NCBI GenBank assembly: GCA_945877235.1
Contig: CAMCRF010000005.1
Coordinates: 1 to 64,000 of the forward strand
DNA: 64,000 bases
DNA from: Bordetella parapertussis
Lineage (GTDB): Bacteria > Pseudomonadota > Gammaproteobacteria > Burkholderiales > Burkholderiaceae_A
Reading direction: 5' to 3'
Part shown: in pieces, positions 25,990 through 35,715 of the stretch
How positions within the stretch are numbered: position 1 is the stretch's first letter
Layout of the letters: each line of letters opens with the position of its first letter
Position numbers and translations under genes: made by a program
Notes under the pieces: model-generated
What the model was told of the DNA's origin: nothing
The model's input: the letters and a program-made list of their open reading frames with translations, nothing else
Databases searched by the model: none

Positions 25990-27494
25990 ACGCATCCCTG
26001 GTGCCCCACGCAGAAGAAATTTTTCTGCAGGCTACACCCTTTGAGTCTCGTGCTGCGCGACTGATTCAGGGTGTTGTGCAAGAGATTGAAGTAGAGCGCG
26101 TTGCCCAACGGGGTGCGGTGGGCAACATCGTGATGGGTCGCATCACGCGGGTACTCCCCGGCATGCAGGCTGCCTTCGTCGAGGCTGGCTTTGCGCGCAC
26201 AGGATTTCTGCATGTGGCTGATGTCTGGCAGGCCCGTCAGCAAGATGGCCAAAGACTCGATTCGCCCAAGCCGGTCGAGCGTGTGCTGTACGAAGGCCAG
26301 CAGCTTCTGGTTCAGGTTCTGAAGGACCCGCTGGGCAGCAAGGGCGCTCGGCTCTCTACACAGCTCTCGATTGCGGGCCGCTATCTGGTCTATCTGCCCT
26401 TCAGTCTGCGCAACGAAGAGGCCGAGCCGCGCATTGGCATCAGCCAGCGCATTGCCGACCCCGAGGCCAGAGAGGCCCTCAAGGCAAGGCTCTTGGCACT
26501 CACCGCATTGGACGAGCCCGGCAGTTTTATTGCCCGGACCTCGGCCGAGGACGCCAGCGACGAGGCCTTGCAACACGATATGGCCTACCTGCGACAACGC
26601 TGGTCCGAGATACTGGCAGCAAGCCACCAGGCAGGCCCAGGCACAGTGCTCTACAAGGAGCTCAATCTGCCCCAGCGCGTGCTGCGGGACTGGGTCAGTG
26701 AGAAGACCGCACGTGTGTTGGTTGATGACCCCTACCGCGTTGATGGTCTTCGCATCTTTGCCCAGCAATACATGCCCGGCGTGCTCGATCGGCTCGAGAA
26801 TTTTGAGGGCGAGCGACCCCTCTTTGAACTGCACAACATCGAACAAGAGATCGAGCAGGCCCTCAAGCGCCGCGTAGACCTCAAGAGCGGGGGCTACCTT
26901 GTAATTGACCAGGCCGAGGCCATGGCCATTGTCGACGTCAACACGGGTGGGTTCGTGAGCGGCCGCAGCTTTGCCGAGACGGTGTTCAAAGTCAATCTCG
27001 AGGCGGCGCAGGCCATTGCCCGTCAGCTGCGCCTGAGAAACCTGGGCGGCATTATTCTGGTGGACTTCATTGACATGCTCGATGAAGACCATAAGGCGCA
27101 GGTGCAGGCTGAGCTCGCGCACGCACTGGAGGCTGACCGCACCAAGGTACGCATCAGTGGCTTTACTTCACTGGGCCTGGTAGAGCTCACACGCAAGCGC
27201 ACACGCGACTCTCTGGCCCAGCAAATGACGCGCAGCTGCCCATCCTGTGAAGGTCAGGGGCGCATCAAGACCGCACAGACCATCTGCTACGAAATTCTGC
27301 GCGAGATTGCGCGCATGGCGCGGCAGTTTCACCCCAAGGAATTCCGGATCATGGCCAGCCCTGACGTGGTCGAGCGCTTTCTCGAGGAGGAGGCCGGATT
27401 CCTCAATGCATTGATGGACGAAATCGGTAAACCTATTACGCTCTCGGTCGATGGCGACTTCGGCCCAGGCAGTTACGACATTGCTCTGCTATGA
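25986..27494 (+). CDS. rng: Ribonuclease G
   Basis: A 502-residue RNase E/G family endonuclease. An S1 domain lies at residues 35-120 (GNIVMGRITRVLPGMQAAFVEAG), the DNase I-like catalytic region has VDVNTGGFVSG and VDFIDMLDEDHK (metal-binding aspartates), and the zinc-link cysteines are in RSCPSCEGQGR. Length matches RNase G and there is no RNase E C-terminal scaffold. It matures 16S rRNA 5' ends and degrades some mRNAs. Its stop overlaps the next ORF by 4 bases. Confidence 0.96.
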   Translation: MNASLVPHAEEIFLQATPFESRAARLIQGVVQEIEVERVAQRGAVGNIVMGRITRVLPGMQAAFVEAGFARTGFLHVADVWQARQQDGQRLDSPKPVERVLYEGQQLLVQVLKDPLGSKGARLSTQLSIAGRYLVYLPFSLRNEEAEPRIGISQRIADPEAREALKARLLALTALDEPGSFIARTSAEDASDEALQHDMAYLRQRWSEILAASHQAGPGTVLYKELNLPQRVLRDWVSEKTARVLVDDPYRVDGLRIFAQQYMPGVLDRLENFEGERPLFELHNIEQEIEQALKRRVDLKSGGYLVIDQAEAMAIVDVNTGGFVSGRSFAETVFKVNLEAAQAIARQLRLRNLGGIILVDFIDMLDEDHKAQVQAELAHALEADRTKVRISGFTSLGLVELTRKRTRDSLAQQMTRSCPSCEGQGRIKTAQTICYEILREIARMARQFHPKEFRIMASPDVVERFLEEEAGFLNALMDEIGKPITLSVDGDFGPGSYDIALL

Positions 27495-27949
27495 CCAAAG
27501 AAGATTCCATTTTCTGGTTTGCCTCGCTCACAGCGGGCTACAGTGACTCCGAAGATCGCCTCTGGCTTCGTCTCACCCACAGCGAACGGGAAGCGACGGT
27601 CTGGATGACGCGCAGGCTGAGCCAAGGGCTCATTCAGCAAGCCTACAAGCTGCTCAATAGTCGTGAGGCCGAGAACACACCGCCCTCCCACGCGGAGATC
27701 GTCGCCCCTTTTGTTCAAAAAGGCGGAGACGCATCGCCCAAGCAAAGAAATGCGGAGACGCCTGTGGTTGGTCAGGGCCTTGTGAGCACCATCAACTGTA
27801 GCCTCACACCCAAAGGCATGAACTGGGTCTTTCATGTGCCCACCGCCAAGGCAGGTCTGGCCTGCTCCGACACAGAGGCTCACTGCCTTCTCGAGCTCCT
27901 GTTTCAGCGGCAGAAAGCGGCCGGCTGGGCTATTCCTTCACCCTGGTGA
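27491..27949 (+). CDS. Hypothetical protein downstream of rng
   Basis: A 152-residue soluble protein with no signal peptide or membrane segment and no motif I recognise. It has an N-terminal FWFASLTAGYSDSEDRLWLRL, an amphipathic helix VWMTRRLSQGLIQQAYKLL, a low-complexity linker, and a C-terminal ECLLELLFQRQK-like helix (residues 131-143). It overlaps rng by 4 bases and the convergent gspC by 12 bases, so it is probably translated with rng. The frame is well conserved in codon style with its neighbours, which supports a real gene. Confidence 0.65.
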   Translation: MTKEDSIFWFASLTAGYSDSEDRLWLRLTHSEREATVWMTRRLSQGLIQQAYKLLNSREAENTPPSHAEIVAPFVQKGGDASPKQRNAETPVVGQGLVSTINCSLTPKGMNWVFHVPTAKAGLACSDTEAHCLLELLFQRQKAAGWAIPSPW

Positions 27950-28402
27950 ACCTGCGAGTGGAAGCCCGTTCTTCGGCGCATGCGCTGGAATGCGCAGTTG
28001 CTGGGCACCATACTCCAAGACCACCTCACCGCCTTCAAGCGCGCTAAACCGCCAGCCATCGGGGGCAGTCTGACCCATCACCAGCTGACGCACAGGGCCG
28101 TTGCGAATGCTCAAACTCACCACGCCTCCCTTGGGGCCCGCCATGAGGCCGACCAGCCGCACATCGGCAGCCGTGAGCGCAGACTCCTGGCCCTGCCGAG
28201 CTCCAAGCGCGCGCTCCAGCGCAGACAGGGGCGCCGGGCCCGCAGGGGCTTGTGGGGCGACCACCTCAGCGGGCGGCAGAGCCGATGTCGCAAGCCAGAT
28301 CCCGTAACCCAGCCGGGCGAGCAGCATGCCCACCAAGAGCCACACCAGCATGGCCAAAAGGCGCCAATACCAGGGGGCTGAAGTCAACGCGATTTGCATC
28401 AT
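27938..28402 (-). CDS. gspC: Type II secretion protein GspC-like (HR domain, no PDZ)
   Basis: A 154-residue inner-membrane protein: one N-terminal helix (residues 15-38), a Pro/Ala-rich linker, then a small beta domain (AADVRLVGLMAGPKGGVVSLSIRNG...RFSALEGGEVVLEYGAQQLRI) that matches the GspC homology region, which contacts the secretin. The C-terminal PDZ domain of enterobacterial GspC is missing, as in short betaproteobacterial versions. It is the last gene of the gsp operon, 9 bases after gspF. Confidence 0.82.
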   Translation of the reverse strand: MMQIALTSAPWYWRLLAMLVWLLVGMLLARLGYGIWLATSALPPAEVVAPQAPAGPAPLSALERALGARQGQESALTAADVRLVGLMAGPKGGVVSLSIRNGPVRQLVMGQTAPDGWRFSALEGGEVVLEYGAQQLRIPAHAPKNGLPLAGSPG

Positions 28403-28411
28403 GTTCGGAGC

Positions 28412-29476
28412 CTATCGAAGCAGGGTGTTCATTTCAATGAGCGGCATCATGACCGCCAGCACGATGAGCAAGACGATAAGGCCCATGCCCAGAATGAGCG
28501 CAGGCTCAAGAATGGTGGTGAGCAGGCTTGTCTTCTGGCGCAGGTCCGCCGAGAGCTGATCGGCTGCAAGCTCAAGCATTTTGGGCAGCTCACCACTGCG
28601 CTCGCCCGTGCTGATGAGCTGCGTGAGTAGCGCGGGAAAGCCACCCTGCTGGCTGAGCGCACGGCCCAGCTCCGCTCCCTCTCGTACATCACTGGCTGCC
28701 TGGGTCAGGCGCGCGCGCAGATCTCGGTTGCGCACCACGCGGCTCGCAGTGCCCAGGGCCTTCAGAAGCGACACCCCGCCCGAGAGCGAGAGCGCCAGGG
28801 TGCTGGCCAGCCGACTCGACTCATGGGCACGCAGCATAGGCCCCAGCAGCGGCAGGCCCAGCAGGAATCTGTCTGAAGCAAGGCGCAGCGCGGCTGAACG
28901 GCTCACCGTAAGTGAAGCGGCCACGCCCGCCAGCAAGAGGCCCAGAAGCAGCCCACTGCCATAGGCCTGAAGAAACCCGCTCACCGCCATGAGGGCACGC
29001 GTGAGAAACGGTAGCGTCTGGTTCTGAGCCGCCAGCACGGTGACGATCTGGGGCACCACATAGGTCATGAGTGCGAAGACCACCAAGAGCGCCACCAAGG
29101 TGACAATGAAGGGGTAGGCCATGGCCGAGACGAGTCCCTGGCGCAGCCGATTGGCATTGGCCATGGAGTCGGCCATACGCTCGAGAACGGTGGCGAGGCT
29201 TCCCGAGCCCTCCCCCACCGCCACCAGGCCGCGAAAGCTCTCAGAGAAGTCACGCTCGTAGCCCGCCATTGCACGGCTGAGCGAGGCGCCCTCGCGCAGA
29301 CGATCGCGCAGTCCCGTCATCATTTCGGCGGCCTTCGGTTTTGCCTGTGCCGCCAGCGTGCCCAAGGCGCGCTCCAGTGGAATGCCTGCCTGCAGCAGTG
29401 CTGCGAGCTGCCGCACCATGAATTCAAGCTCACGGTCCGAGAGACGCCGGCCCTCAGGCCGACGGGGCAGTCTCAT
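28412..29476 (-). CDS. gspF: Type II secretion inner-membrane platform protein GspF
   Basis: A 354-residue protein with the two GspF domains (first LSDRELEFMVRQLAALLQAGIPLERAL, second ESSRLASTLALSLSGGVSLLKAL) and three transmembrane helices around residues 120-145, 170-195 and 325-350. Usual GspF proteins have about 400 residues; the first 50-60 N-terminal residues are absent here. It is the polytopic centre of the assembly platform. ATG overlaps the gspE stop. Confidence 0.93.
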   Translation of the reverse strand: MRLPRRPEGRRLSDRELEFMVRQLAALLQAGIPLERALGTLAAQAKPKAAEMMTGLRDRLREGASLSRAMAGYERDFSESFRGLVAVGEGSGSLATVLERMADSMANANRLRQGLVSAMAYPFIVTLVALLVVFALMTYVVPQIVTVLAAQNQTLPFLTRALMAVSGFLQAYGSGLLLGLLLAGVAASLTVSRSAALRLASDRFLLGLPLLGPMLRAHESSRLASTLALSLSGGVSLLKALGTASRVVRNRDLRARLTQAASDVREGAELGRALSQQGGFPALLTQLISTGERSGELPKMLELAADQLSADLRQKTSLLTTILEPALILGMGLIVLLIVLAVMMPLIEMNTLLR

Positions 29477-30858
29477 TCAAGGTCTCCAAGCTCGGTCACC
29501 CGTGCCACCTCTGCCGCGGTGGTCAACCCGAGGCTCACCAAGCGCTCGCCATCCTCACGCAGGCTGCGAAAGCCCTGTGAGGCGGCAAGCCTGCGAATCT
29601 CGGAGGCGTCTTGACGGTCCTTCACCGCGGTTCGCAGCGTATCGTCCATGACCAACATTTCAAAGATGCCCAATCGACCCTTAAAGCCGGTGGCATCGCA
29701 GGCGGCGCAGCCCGCACCCGCGCAGGCCTTGCAGGTCTGCCGTACCAGGCGCTGGGCCATGACCCCAACCAGGCTCGAGGAGAGCAGGAAGGACTCCACG
29801 CCCATGTCGAGCAGTCGGGTGACGGCCGAGGGTGCGTCATTGGTGTGCAGTGTGGCCAGCACGAGGTGCCCCGTGAGCGAGGCCTGAATGGCGATCTGCG
29901 CAGTCTCCAGGTCACGAATCTCGCCAATCATGATGACGTCTGGGTCCTGACGCAGAATCGATCGCAGGGACTGCGCAAACGAGAGGCCAATCTTGGGATG
30001 CACCTGGGTCTGTGAGACCCCTGGCATGTCGTACTCAATCGGGTCTTCCACCGTCATGATGTTGCGGCTTGCAGCGTCGAGGCGGCTGAGCGCTGCGTAG
30101 AGGGTGGTGGTCTTGCCCGAGCCAGTCGGGCCTGTCACCAGCACAATGCCGTGCGGCCGCTCAATCAGCTGTTGAACCGTCTGCAGCGTGTCCTGCGCCA
30201 TGCCAAGGGCTTCAAGTGAGAGCCGGGCCTGACCCTTATCGAGAAGCCGCAGCACGGCACGCTCGCCCTGACCCGTCGGAAGTGTGCTCACGCGAATATC
30301 CAAGACGCCACTGCCACCGCGCACGGTCATGCGGCCATCCTGGGGAAGGCGCTTCTCGGCAATATCGAGCTGGGCCATGACCTTGATGCGCGAGATCAGT
30401 GCTGCGTGCAGCGTGCGCGGCGGGTGGGCCACATCGCGCAGCAGGCCATCGACACGAAACCGCACCACACTCTCTTGCTCATACGGCTCGAGGTGAATAT
30501 CGGAGGCCTTGCGACTCACCGCCTCTTGCAAGATGGCATTGATCATGCGAATGACAGGCGCCTCGTCATCGAACTCCTCGCCATCGTGGCTCACCACGCC
30601 CTCTTGCAACAGGGAAGAGAGTCGATCACCCAGTTCCGCTGCGCCAATGACCTGCGCTGCTGTGGCCTCCCCGAAGGCCTCGTTCAGGCGCGCAATCACC
30701 TCTGCCTCGGGCTTCTCAACAGGAAGGGCCTGAGCCAGTTCCGGCAGCCCCAGAAACCAGGCCAGTTCCTCTGCAGGCGTAGCCTCGCAGTACCAGGCCT
30801 GCGCGCCGTCAAGCGCAGGGGCCATCCGAAACCGACGCAGCCTTGCAATGTCCATCAT
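29473..30858 (-). CDS. gspE: Type II secretion ATPase GspE
   Basis: A 461-residue AAA-type secretion ATPase. It has Walker A GPTGSGKTTTLYAAL, the Asp box VEDPIEYDMPGVSQ, Walker B LRQDPDVIMIGEIRD, the His box LATLHTNDAPSAVTRL, and the zinc tetracysteine CKACAGAGCAAC near residue 385. It powers pseudopilus assembly on the cytoplasmic face. It overlaps gspD and gspF by 4 bases each. Confidence 0.96.
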   Translation of the reverse strand: MMDIARLRRFRMAPALDGAQAWYCEATPAEELAWFLGLPELAQALPVEKPEAEVIARLNEAFGEATAAQVIGAAELGDRLSSLLQEGVVSHDGEEFDDEAPVIRMINAILQEAVSRKASDIHLEPYEQESVVRFRVDGLLRDVAHPPRTLHAALISRIKVMAQLDIAEKRLPQDGRMTVRGGSGVLDIRVSTLPTGQGERAVLRLLDKGQARLSLEALGMAQDTLQTVQQLIERPHGIVLVTGPTGSGKTTTLYAALSRLDAASRNIMTVEDPIEYDMPGVSQTQVHPKIGLSFAQSLRSILRQDPDVIMIGEIRDLETAQIAIQASLTGHLVLATLHTNDAPSAVTRLLDMGVESFLLSSSLVGVMAQRLVRQTCKACAGAGCAACDATGFKGRLGIFEMLVMDDTLRTAVKDRQDASEIRRLAASQGFRSLREDGERLVSLGLTTAAEVARVTELGDLE

Positions 30859-32945
30859 CGGCGCACAGGCGCTGGAGGAAGCGCAGGCTGTCCAAGGTCT
30901 GGCAGCAACGGCGCATTCGAGCGGGCGGGCTGTGCGGCGCGCTGTGCCTGCATGGCCTCGTATCGGCCCATGGTTAAGCGGTTGGAATCTTCCGAGGTGC
31001 GAATGACCACAGGCCGCAGAAACACAAAGAGATTGGTCTTGCGCCGTCCCGTGGTGTCATACCGAAAGAGCTGCCCGAGGAGTGGAATATCGCCCAGACC
31101 AGGCACCTTGCCCTCGCCCTGGTTGTTCTCGTCTTGGATCAGTCCACCGAGCACCACCATCTGTTGGTCATCGACCAAGACCGTGGACTCAATCGAGCGC
31201 TTGTTGGTGATGATGCCCTCGGAGAGCCGCTGGCTCACGCTAGAGACCTCTTGAAAGATCTGCAGCTTGATCACACCGCCCTCGGTGACCAAAGGACGCA
31301 CGCGCAGGGTAGTGCCCACATCCTTGCGCTCAATGGTCTGGAAGGGATTGCCTGCGTTGTTGCCTGAGGTGGTGAAGGAACCCGTAATGAAGGGCACGTT
31401 CTGACCAATCACAATCTTGGCTTCCTCATTGTCGAGGGTGAGCAGATTGGGCGTGGCAATGATGTTGCCCCCGCCTTGGCTCTCGAGTGCGCGGGCCAAG
31501 AGCCCCAGGTTGGCAATGGTGTTGCCACCAAAGCTCACCGTGCCTTTGATGACACCCACATTCAGGCCCTGGCCGGCAGCCAACGGGTTGGCGGCCAAAT
31601 CGAGCAGGTTGTTGCCACCGCCGCGCGCATTGAAGTTGGTGCCGCCAATGGCCTCCACTGTGTTCTCGTTCAGGCCATTGAGGTACTGAAACTGAATGCC
31701 AAACTCGGCCGCGCGATCGGCACTGACCTCAACAATGAGCGACTCAATATAGACCTGTGCGCGCCGGACATCGAGCTGGTCAATGACCGAGCGAATTTCC
31801 TTGTAGACCGCTGGAGGCGCAACAACCAGAAGGGCGTTGAGCGTGGGCTCGGGCTGAATGGTGACACCAGGCTTGATGGTCACCGCAGCGGCAGCCGACG
31901 CACCACTCGAAGCATTGCTCGAGGCATTGCCTGCCGCGTTCGCGGGACGGGCCTGCGCACTATTGGCAGTGTTCGAACCCGCCGTGCTCGCGGCAGTGGC
32001 TCCGCCCACACCCGTGTAAATCGCCTGCAGAGTCGCTGCGAGGCGGGCTGCCTCTGCGTTCTTGAGGTAGACCACATTCACATTGCCGGGCTTGGCCAAG
32101 GGGGTATCGAGCTCGCGCACGAGCCGCTCGGCCTGATCGAGCTTGGCCCCACTGAAGCTGCGCAGCATCAGCCGGTTTTGTGCGGGATCGGCAAGGAGGG
32201 TGACCGACTGTTGGGTCACAGCGCCCTTGGCCGCCTGGCCCCGCGGCGCATTCATGAGCTGGTCGACTGTGGGCATGAGGTCGCTCACATGCGCATGCTG
32301 TAGGCTCACGACCCGCAGCAGACCCAGCTCGGGCTTGTCGAGCGCAGCAATGACCTCGGCAATCCGCGAGAGATTCTCTGCCGTGTCGGAGATGATCAGG
32401 CTGTTGCTGCTCGGGTTCACGGTAATGGGATTGCTCGCTGGCACCAGGGCACGGATAGACGCCATCATCTGGTTTGCATCCTCATGCTGCAGGGTGAAGA
32501 TGCGGGTGGCCGCTGCCATACCACCAGTGGCCTCGCTCATGCCCGGCACAAAGAGCTTGGCCTCCGTGGTCGGCACCACCCGCACAAAGCCATTCGATCG
32601 AATCACCGAGAAGCCCTGCAGGCTCAGGGTGGAGACCAAGAGCTCATAGGCCTTCTCCAGCGAGACAGGCTTGGGGGCCTCCAGGCTGATGCGCCCCTTG
32701 ACGCGCGCATCGACCAGAAAGGGCACGCCCATGGAGGCGCTGAATGCGGAGACCACCTCGGCAATCTCCACATCGCGAAAGGCCAGCATGACGGGCTGTC
32801 CCTTCTGCGCCGTCGCGACCGAAGGGGCCACGGTTGGGGTGGCCGGGCCGGCGGCTGGCGCCAGCGCGCCCTGCGCATGCGCTGCACTCAAGAGCCAGGG
32901 CGCGAGTGAGACCAGCGCCGACTTACAGACCAAACTGAGCTTCAT
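30855..32945 (-). CDS. gspD: Type II secretion secretin GspD
   Basis: A 696-residue secretin with a Sec signal (cleavage after AAHA, residues about 1-25). An N0 domain starts near residue 45 (LAFRDVEIAEVVSAFSASMG), followed by N1-N3 repeats, a Ser/Ala/Asn-rich insert around residues 320-355, and the secretin core ending with VLGGLIQDENNQGEGKVPGLGDIPLLG. It forms the outer-membrane channel. I chose ATG at 32945 (MKLSLVCKS) because GGAGAGG stands six bases before it; an ATG four codons earlier also exists. No GspS pilotin is visible. Confidence 0.94.
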   Translation of the reverse strand: MKLSLVCKSALVSLAPWLLSAAHAQGALAPAAGPATPTVAPSVATAQKGQPVMLAFRDVEIAEVVSAFSASMGVPFLVDARVKGRISLEAPKPVSLEKAYELLVSTLSLQGFSVIRSNGFVRVVPTTEAKLFVPGMSEATGGMAAATRIFTLQHEDANQMMASIRALVPASNPITVNPSSNSLIISDTAENLSRIAEVIAALDKPELGLLRVVSLQHAHVSDLMPTVDQLMNAPRGQAAKGAVTQQSVTLLADPAQNRLMLRSFSGAKLDQAERLVRELDTPLAKPGNVNVVYLKNAEAARLAATLQAIYTGVGGATAASTAGSNTANSAQARPANAAGNASSNASSGASAAAAVTIKPGVTIQPEPTLNALLVVAPPAVYKEIRSVIDQLDVRRAQVYIESLIVEVSADRAAEFGIQFQYLNGLNENTVEAIGGTNFNARGGGNNLLDLAANPLAAGQGLNVGVIKGTVSFGGNTIANLGLLARALESQGGGNIIATPNLLTLDNEEAKIVIGQNVPFITGSFTTSGNNAGNPFQTIERKDVGTTLRVRPLVTEGGVIKLQIFQEVSSVSQRLSEGIITNKRSIESTVLVDDQQMVVLGGLIQDENNQGEGKVPGLGDIPLLGQLFRYDTTGRRKTNLFVFLRPVVIRTSEDSNRLTMGRYEAMQAQRAAQPARSNAPLLPDLGQPALPPAPVRR

Positions 32946-33714
32946 AGACCTCTCCATTTTTCTTACCGACGGCACTCAGAATGCCGCCCACAAACTCACA
33001 GCTGCGCATGCACTGAAGGCTCAGACGCCCACGCAGCATGGAATCGACTCGCCCTTGCCCATTGAGCAGAATGACCGGGTCACCCAGGCTCTCAAGCCGC
33101 CAAGTCCAGGCCTTCAATGCATCGCTCTCGGGCGCGAGCGCCACCCGGTAACTGCCCAGTGGGCGAATCGGCGAAATCGCGCTGCCCAGATCTTCCAGGG
33201 TCAATGTGACGCGAAGGTCTCTCATCTGGGTTGTCTTCAGGCCAGACCATTGCAGCGAGGCCTTGAACTCCGGACGAAAGAGGGCCAGCGGGCCTGTTGC
33301 ATGACGCAGATTGATGTGGGGTAGGCGCACAGCACCATCGGGCACCGACAGGGTGGGCGTGGCGCTCCACCAACGTTCGAGACGCATGGGCTGCTCAGCG
33401 AGCGCGCCCGAGACCTGAGGGCTCTGAATCTGTAACGCGAGCCCTGCAGGCCAGCGCCAGCTCGCGCGCCAAGACACACGCCCGGGCAGCACCACCGGGG
33501 GCTTGGACTCGGCTTGTGCATCTGCGCCCATACGCTCTGGGTGGAAATGCACCTGAGCGCTGCCCGCCCAGAGCGTGCCGCTTGCTCCTGCAAGCTTGAC
33601 CATGCCGTGAGAGGCGCGATCCACCCAATGGGCCAATAAGGCCGTGGGTGCAAACCAGACCGCACCCAGCAAGACGCCCAGGCCCACGAGGAGGATGCGT
33701 GTGCGTTGACTCAA
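32923..33714 (-). CDS. gspN: Type II secretion protein GspN
   Basis: A 263-residue protein with one N-terminal transmembrane helix (RTRILLVGLGVLLGAVWFAP), GASGTLWAGSAQV and a periplasmic beta-rich region including RGRLSLQCMRSCEFVGGILS near the end, as in GspN. GspN is an accessory, not always essential component. The start chosen is a TTG that overlaps the stop of the preceding gene (TTGA), matching where homology begins; upstream in-frame codons lie inside that gene. The 3' end overlaps gspD by 23 bases. Confidence 0.83.
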   Translation of the reverse strand: MSQRTRILLVGLGVLLGAVWFAPTALLAHWVDRASHGMVKLAGASGTLWAGSAQVHFHPERMGADAQAESKPPVVLPGRVSWRASWRWPAGLALQIQSPQVSGALAEQPMRLERWWSATPTLSVPDGAVRLPHINLRHATGPLALFRPEFKASLQWSGLKTTQMRDLRVTLTLEDLGSAISPIRPLGSYRVALAPESDALKAWTWRLESLGDPVILLNGQGRVDSMLRGRLSLQCMRSCEFVGGILSAVGKKNGEVYEAQFGL

Positions 33715-34742
33715 GGGCGGCCGCCCTTCTGTGCTGCAGGCTGAAAGACGAGACGCACCTGGGCGAGGCCTGGCTGCTCCATGTCGCGCTCCATCAGCAG
33801 CTGACCGAGTTGAGACCATCCCATGGCAGGCGCCATCTGGGCCAAGTAGCCCGCAATGGACTGAACCGGGCCCACCCAAACACCGGGTGCTGCAGCGGGC
33901 CGTTGGGTCAATCCTGCTGCCGCGGCAGACCGCGCAAGCTGATCCGCAGAAACCATCGAGGTTGCAGGCGAAGCGGAAGCGGCCTGCGCAGGCTTGAAGC
34001 TGAGGACCACTTCACTGCGGGCAGTCTGAACAGACACTGCGGTGCGACCGGGCTGCCGCTCCAGGAGCTGTCGCAATGCATCGAGCTTGGCTGCGCCTGG
34101 GTTGCTGCTGCCCATCACGGGTGCCGAGCCCGCTTCGACAAGCTGAATGCGAAGCAGGAATGTGCCGTCTCGGTCTGCGCGCAGGTCGATGAGCCGCCAG
34201 TCAGCAGCGCCCGATGCACCGGCCTGCTGGGCGAGTGACTCGAGCCAGCCCAGCGGGGTGTTTGCGGGCTGACCCGCGAGTGCAGGCAGGGGGGCAAGCG
34301 GTGCGGCTGGCGTCGAGGGGCCTGAGTCCACAGCAGCACGATCGAGCGGCAGCACAAGACTGAGCGCAAAGACAATCACGAGCAAGGCCAGCCCCCGCCA
34401 TGGCAGATGCACCAGCTGCTGGCGCAGGGCAGACGCCCCCACCGACGAAGCCGCCATGGCCTGGGCCATCTTTGCACCCACCGCATCCTCGAGCACTGCC
34501 TGCAGGGCAGCCAAATCGGGCCCCGTGGCCTCAAGACGCAGTTGACCTGCAGCGGGTGGGGTGCCGCGCGCCGCCTGCTTCAACACCGCGAGAAGGCGGG
34601 CATGCGCCTGTGCGTCTTGTGAAGACCAGCGAAGCGTGACCGGGTCAGCCTTGCCGAACTGGAGGGTGAGCGTCTCACCCTGCAGGCGCATGAGCCAGGC
34701 CGAGCCCCGCGTTGTCGGCTGCCGTTTAATCCAGGACCACAT
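33711..34742 (-). CDS. GspL/GspM-position inner-membrane protein of the type II system
   Basis: A 343-residue protein in the place normally held by gspL and gspM. It has a cytosolic N-terminal part of about 115 residues (MWSWIKRQPTTRGSAWLMRL), a single transmembrane helix near residues 116-135 (LALLVIVFALSLVLPL), a Pro/Ala linker, and a periplasmic part with two ferredoxin-like patterns (LIDLRADRDGTFLLRIQLVE; LRQLLERQPGRTAVSV). The actin-like cytosolic domain of typical GspL is far reduced. It may be a shortened GspL, or a protein doing both jobs. Overlaps gspK by 17 bases. Confidence 0.65.
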   Translation of the reverse strand: MWSWIKRQPTTRGSAWLMRLQGETLTLQFGKADPVTLRWSSQDAQAHARLLAVLKQAARGTPPAAGQLRLEATGPDLAALQAVLEDAVGAKMAQAMAASSVGASALRQQLVHLPWRGLALLVIVFALSLVLPLDRAAVDSGPSTPAAPLAPLPALAGQPANTPLGWLESLAQQAGASGAADWRLIDLRADRDGTFLLRIQLVEAGSAPVMGSSNPGAAKLDALRQLLERQPGRTAVSVQTARSEVVLSFKPAQAASASPATSMVSADQLARSAAAAGLTQRPAAAPGVWVGPVQSIAGYLAQMAPAMGWSQLGQLLMERDMEQPGLAQVRLVFQPAAQKGGRP

Positions 34743-35715
34743 AATCCACCACGCTCACCCGCCCTCCTTCTCGCCTGAGCAGCACCTCAAAGGCCTGCTC
34801 GGCTCGCCCAAACTGGGCATATCCAATCGCACGGAAATACTTCGTTTTCATATCAAACTGAACAGTCTCAAACGACTGACCCGGCGGCATAAATGAGGTG
34901 AATTCCGCAAGGCTTCGGAATGGAATCCTATCGCGCTGAGCCACAATACGCTGCGCCGTTGCAATCGAATCCATTTCAAGAACCGCCTGCAAGACCTCTG
35001 CAGATGCCGTGTTCACATTAATGGGTGTGCGCTCAGGCAGCCAGGTGATCCACTGCAAAAGGGCCTGCTGCTGAGGCACGTCCAGCCCAAGCGTAGGCAG
35101 AACCGTGCGCTCAAAGTGTTGCCAGACCGAGACAGCACCCGGGTCCAACAGCCTGCGCCGACCGGACCCATCCAGACGCGTCTGTCGCGCCAGAGCCAAT
35201 ACCTGCTCAACCAATGCATCGTGCTTTTGGCCTGAGAGACCTGCAGCGCGTGAGAGTCGGGCCAGGCGATCGGCCGCACGGGCGTCCACACCATCCGCCT
35301 TCACCAAGGACTCCAGATTAAAGCGCGACTGCTCATCGAGCATGCGCCCCGAGATAGCGGCCTGACCAAACTGACGCTGGTCTTGGTCTGTCATTTGGGC
35401 ACCCATGAGGCTGCTGAGCCTGGAGTGCGGAATGGGCTGGGCCCAAGGCTCACTCAAGTGATCGAGGGTGGCCGAGCCGCCCATTGCACCGCGCAGATCG
35501 CTGCTCAGAATCCAGCGTGCGTAATCCATCATGGCCTGGGCCAGGAGTTTGGCCTGGCCCGAATCGCGCTGGTTCTCGAGCCGTGCGATGGCGGAATAAC
35601 CCAGCCAGGCGAGACCCACGGTCAGGCTGGTGACCACCATGACCAGGGCCATGGCGGAGATGAGGGCGGCGCCCATGGGCGCAGACCGCTTCCGCTGATG
35701 CGCAACACGACTCAT
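34726..35715 (-). CDS. gspK: Type II secretion minor pseudopilin GspK
   Basis: A 329-residue pseudopilin: basic N-terminus and GAALISAMALVMVVTSLTVGLAW helix, then RLENQRDSGQAKLLAQAMMDYARWIL and DEQSRFNLESLV, the GspK pattern, and a C-terminal INVNTASAEVLQAVL that is helix-hairpin-helix-like. It caps the pseudopilus tip with GspI and GspJ. The Gly at the prepilin-peptidase site is in APMGAALIS. Overlaps gspJ by 4 bases. Confidence 0.93.
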   Translation of the reverse strand: MSRVAHQRKRSAPMGAALISAMALVMVVTSLTVGLAWLGYSAIARLENQRDSGQAKLLAQAMMDYARWILSSDLRGAMGGSATLDHLSEPWAQPIPHSRLSSLMGAQMTDQDQRQFGQAAISGRMLDEQSRFNLESLVKADGVDARAADRLARLSRAAGLSGQKHDALVEQVLALARQTRLDGSGRRRLLDPGAVSVWQHFERTVLPTLGLDVPQQQALLQWITWLPERTPINVNTASAEVLQAVLEMDSIATAQRIVAQRDRIPFRSLAEFTSFMPPGQSFETVQFDMKTKYFRAIGYAQFGRAEQAFEVLLRREGGRVSVVDYVVLD

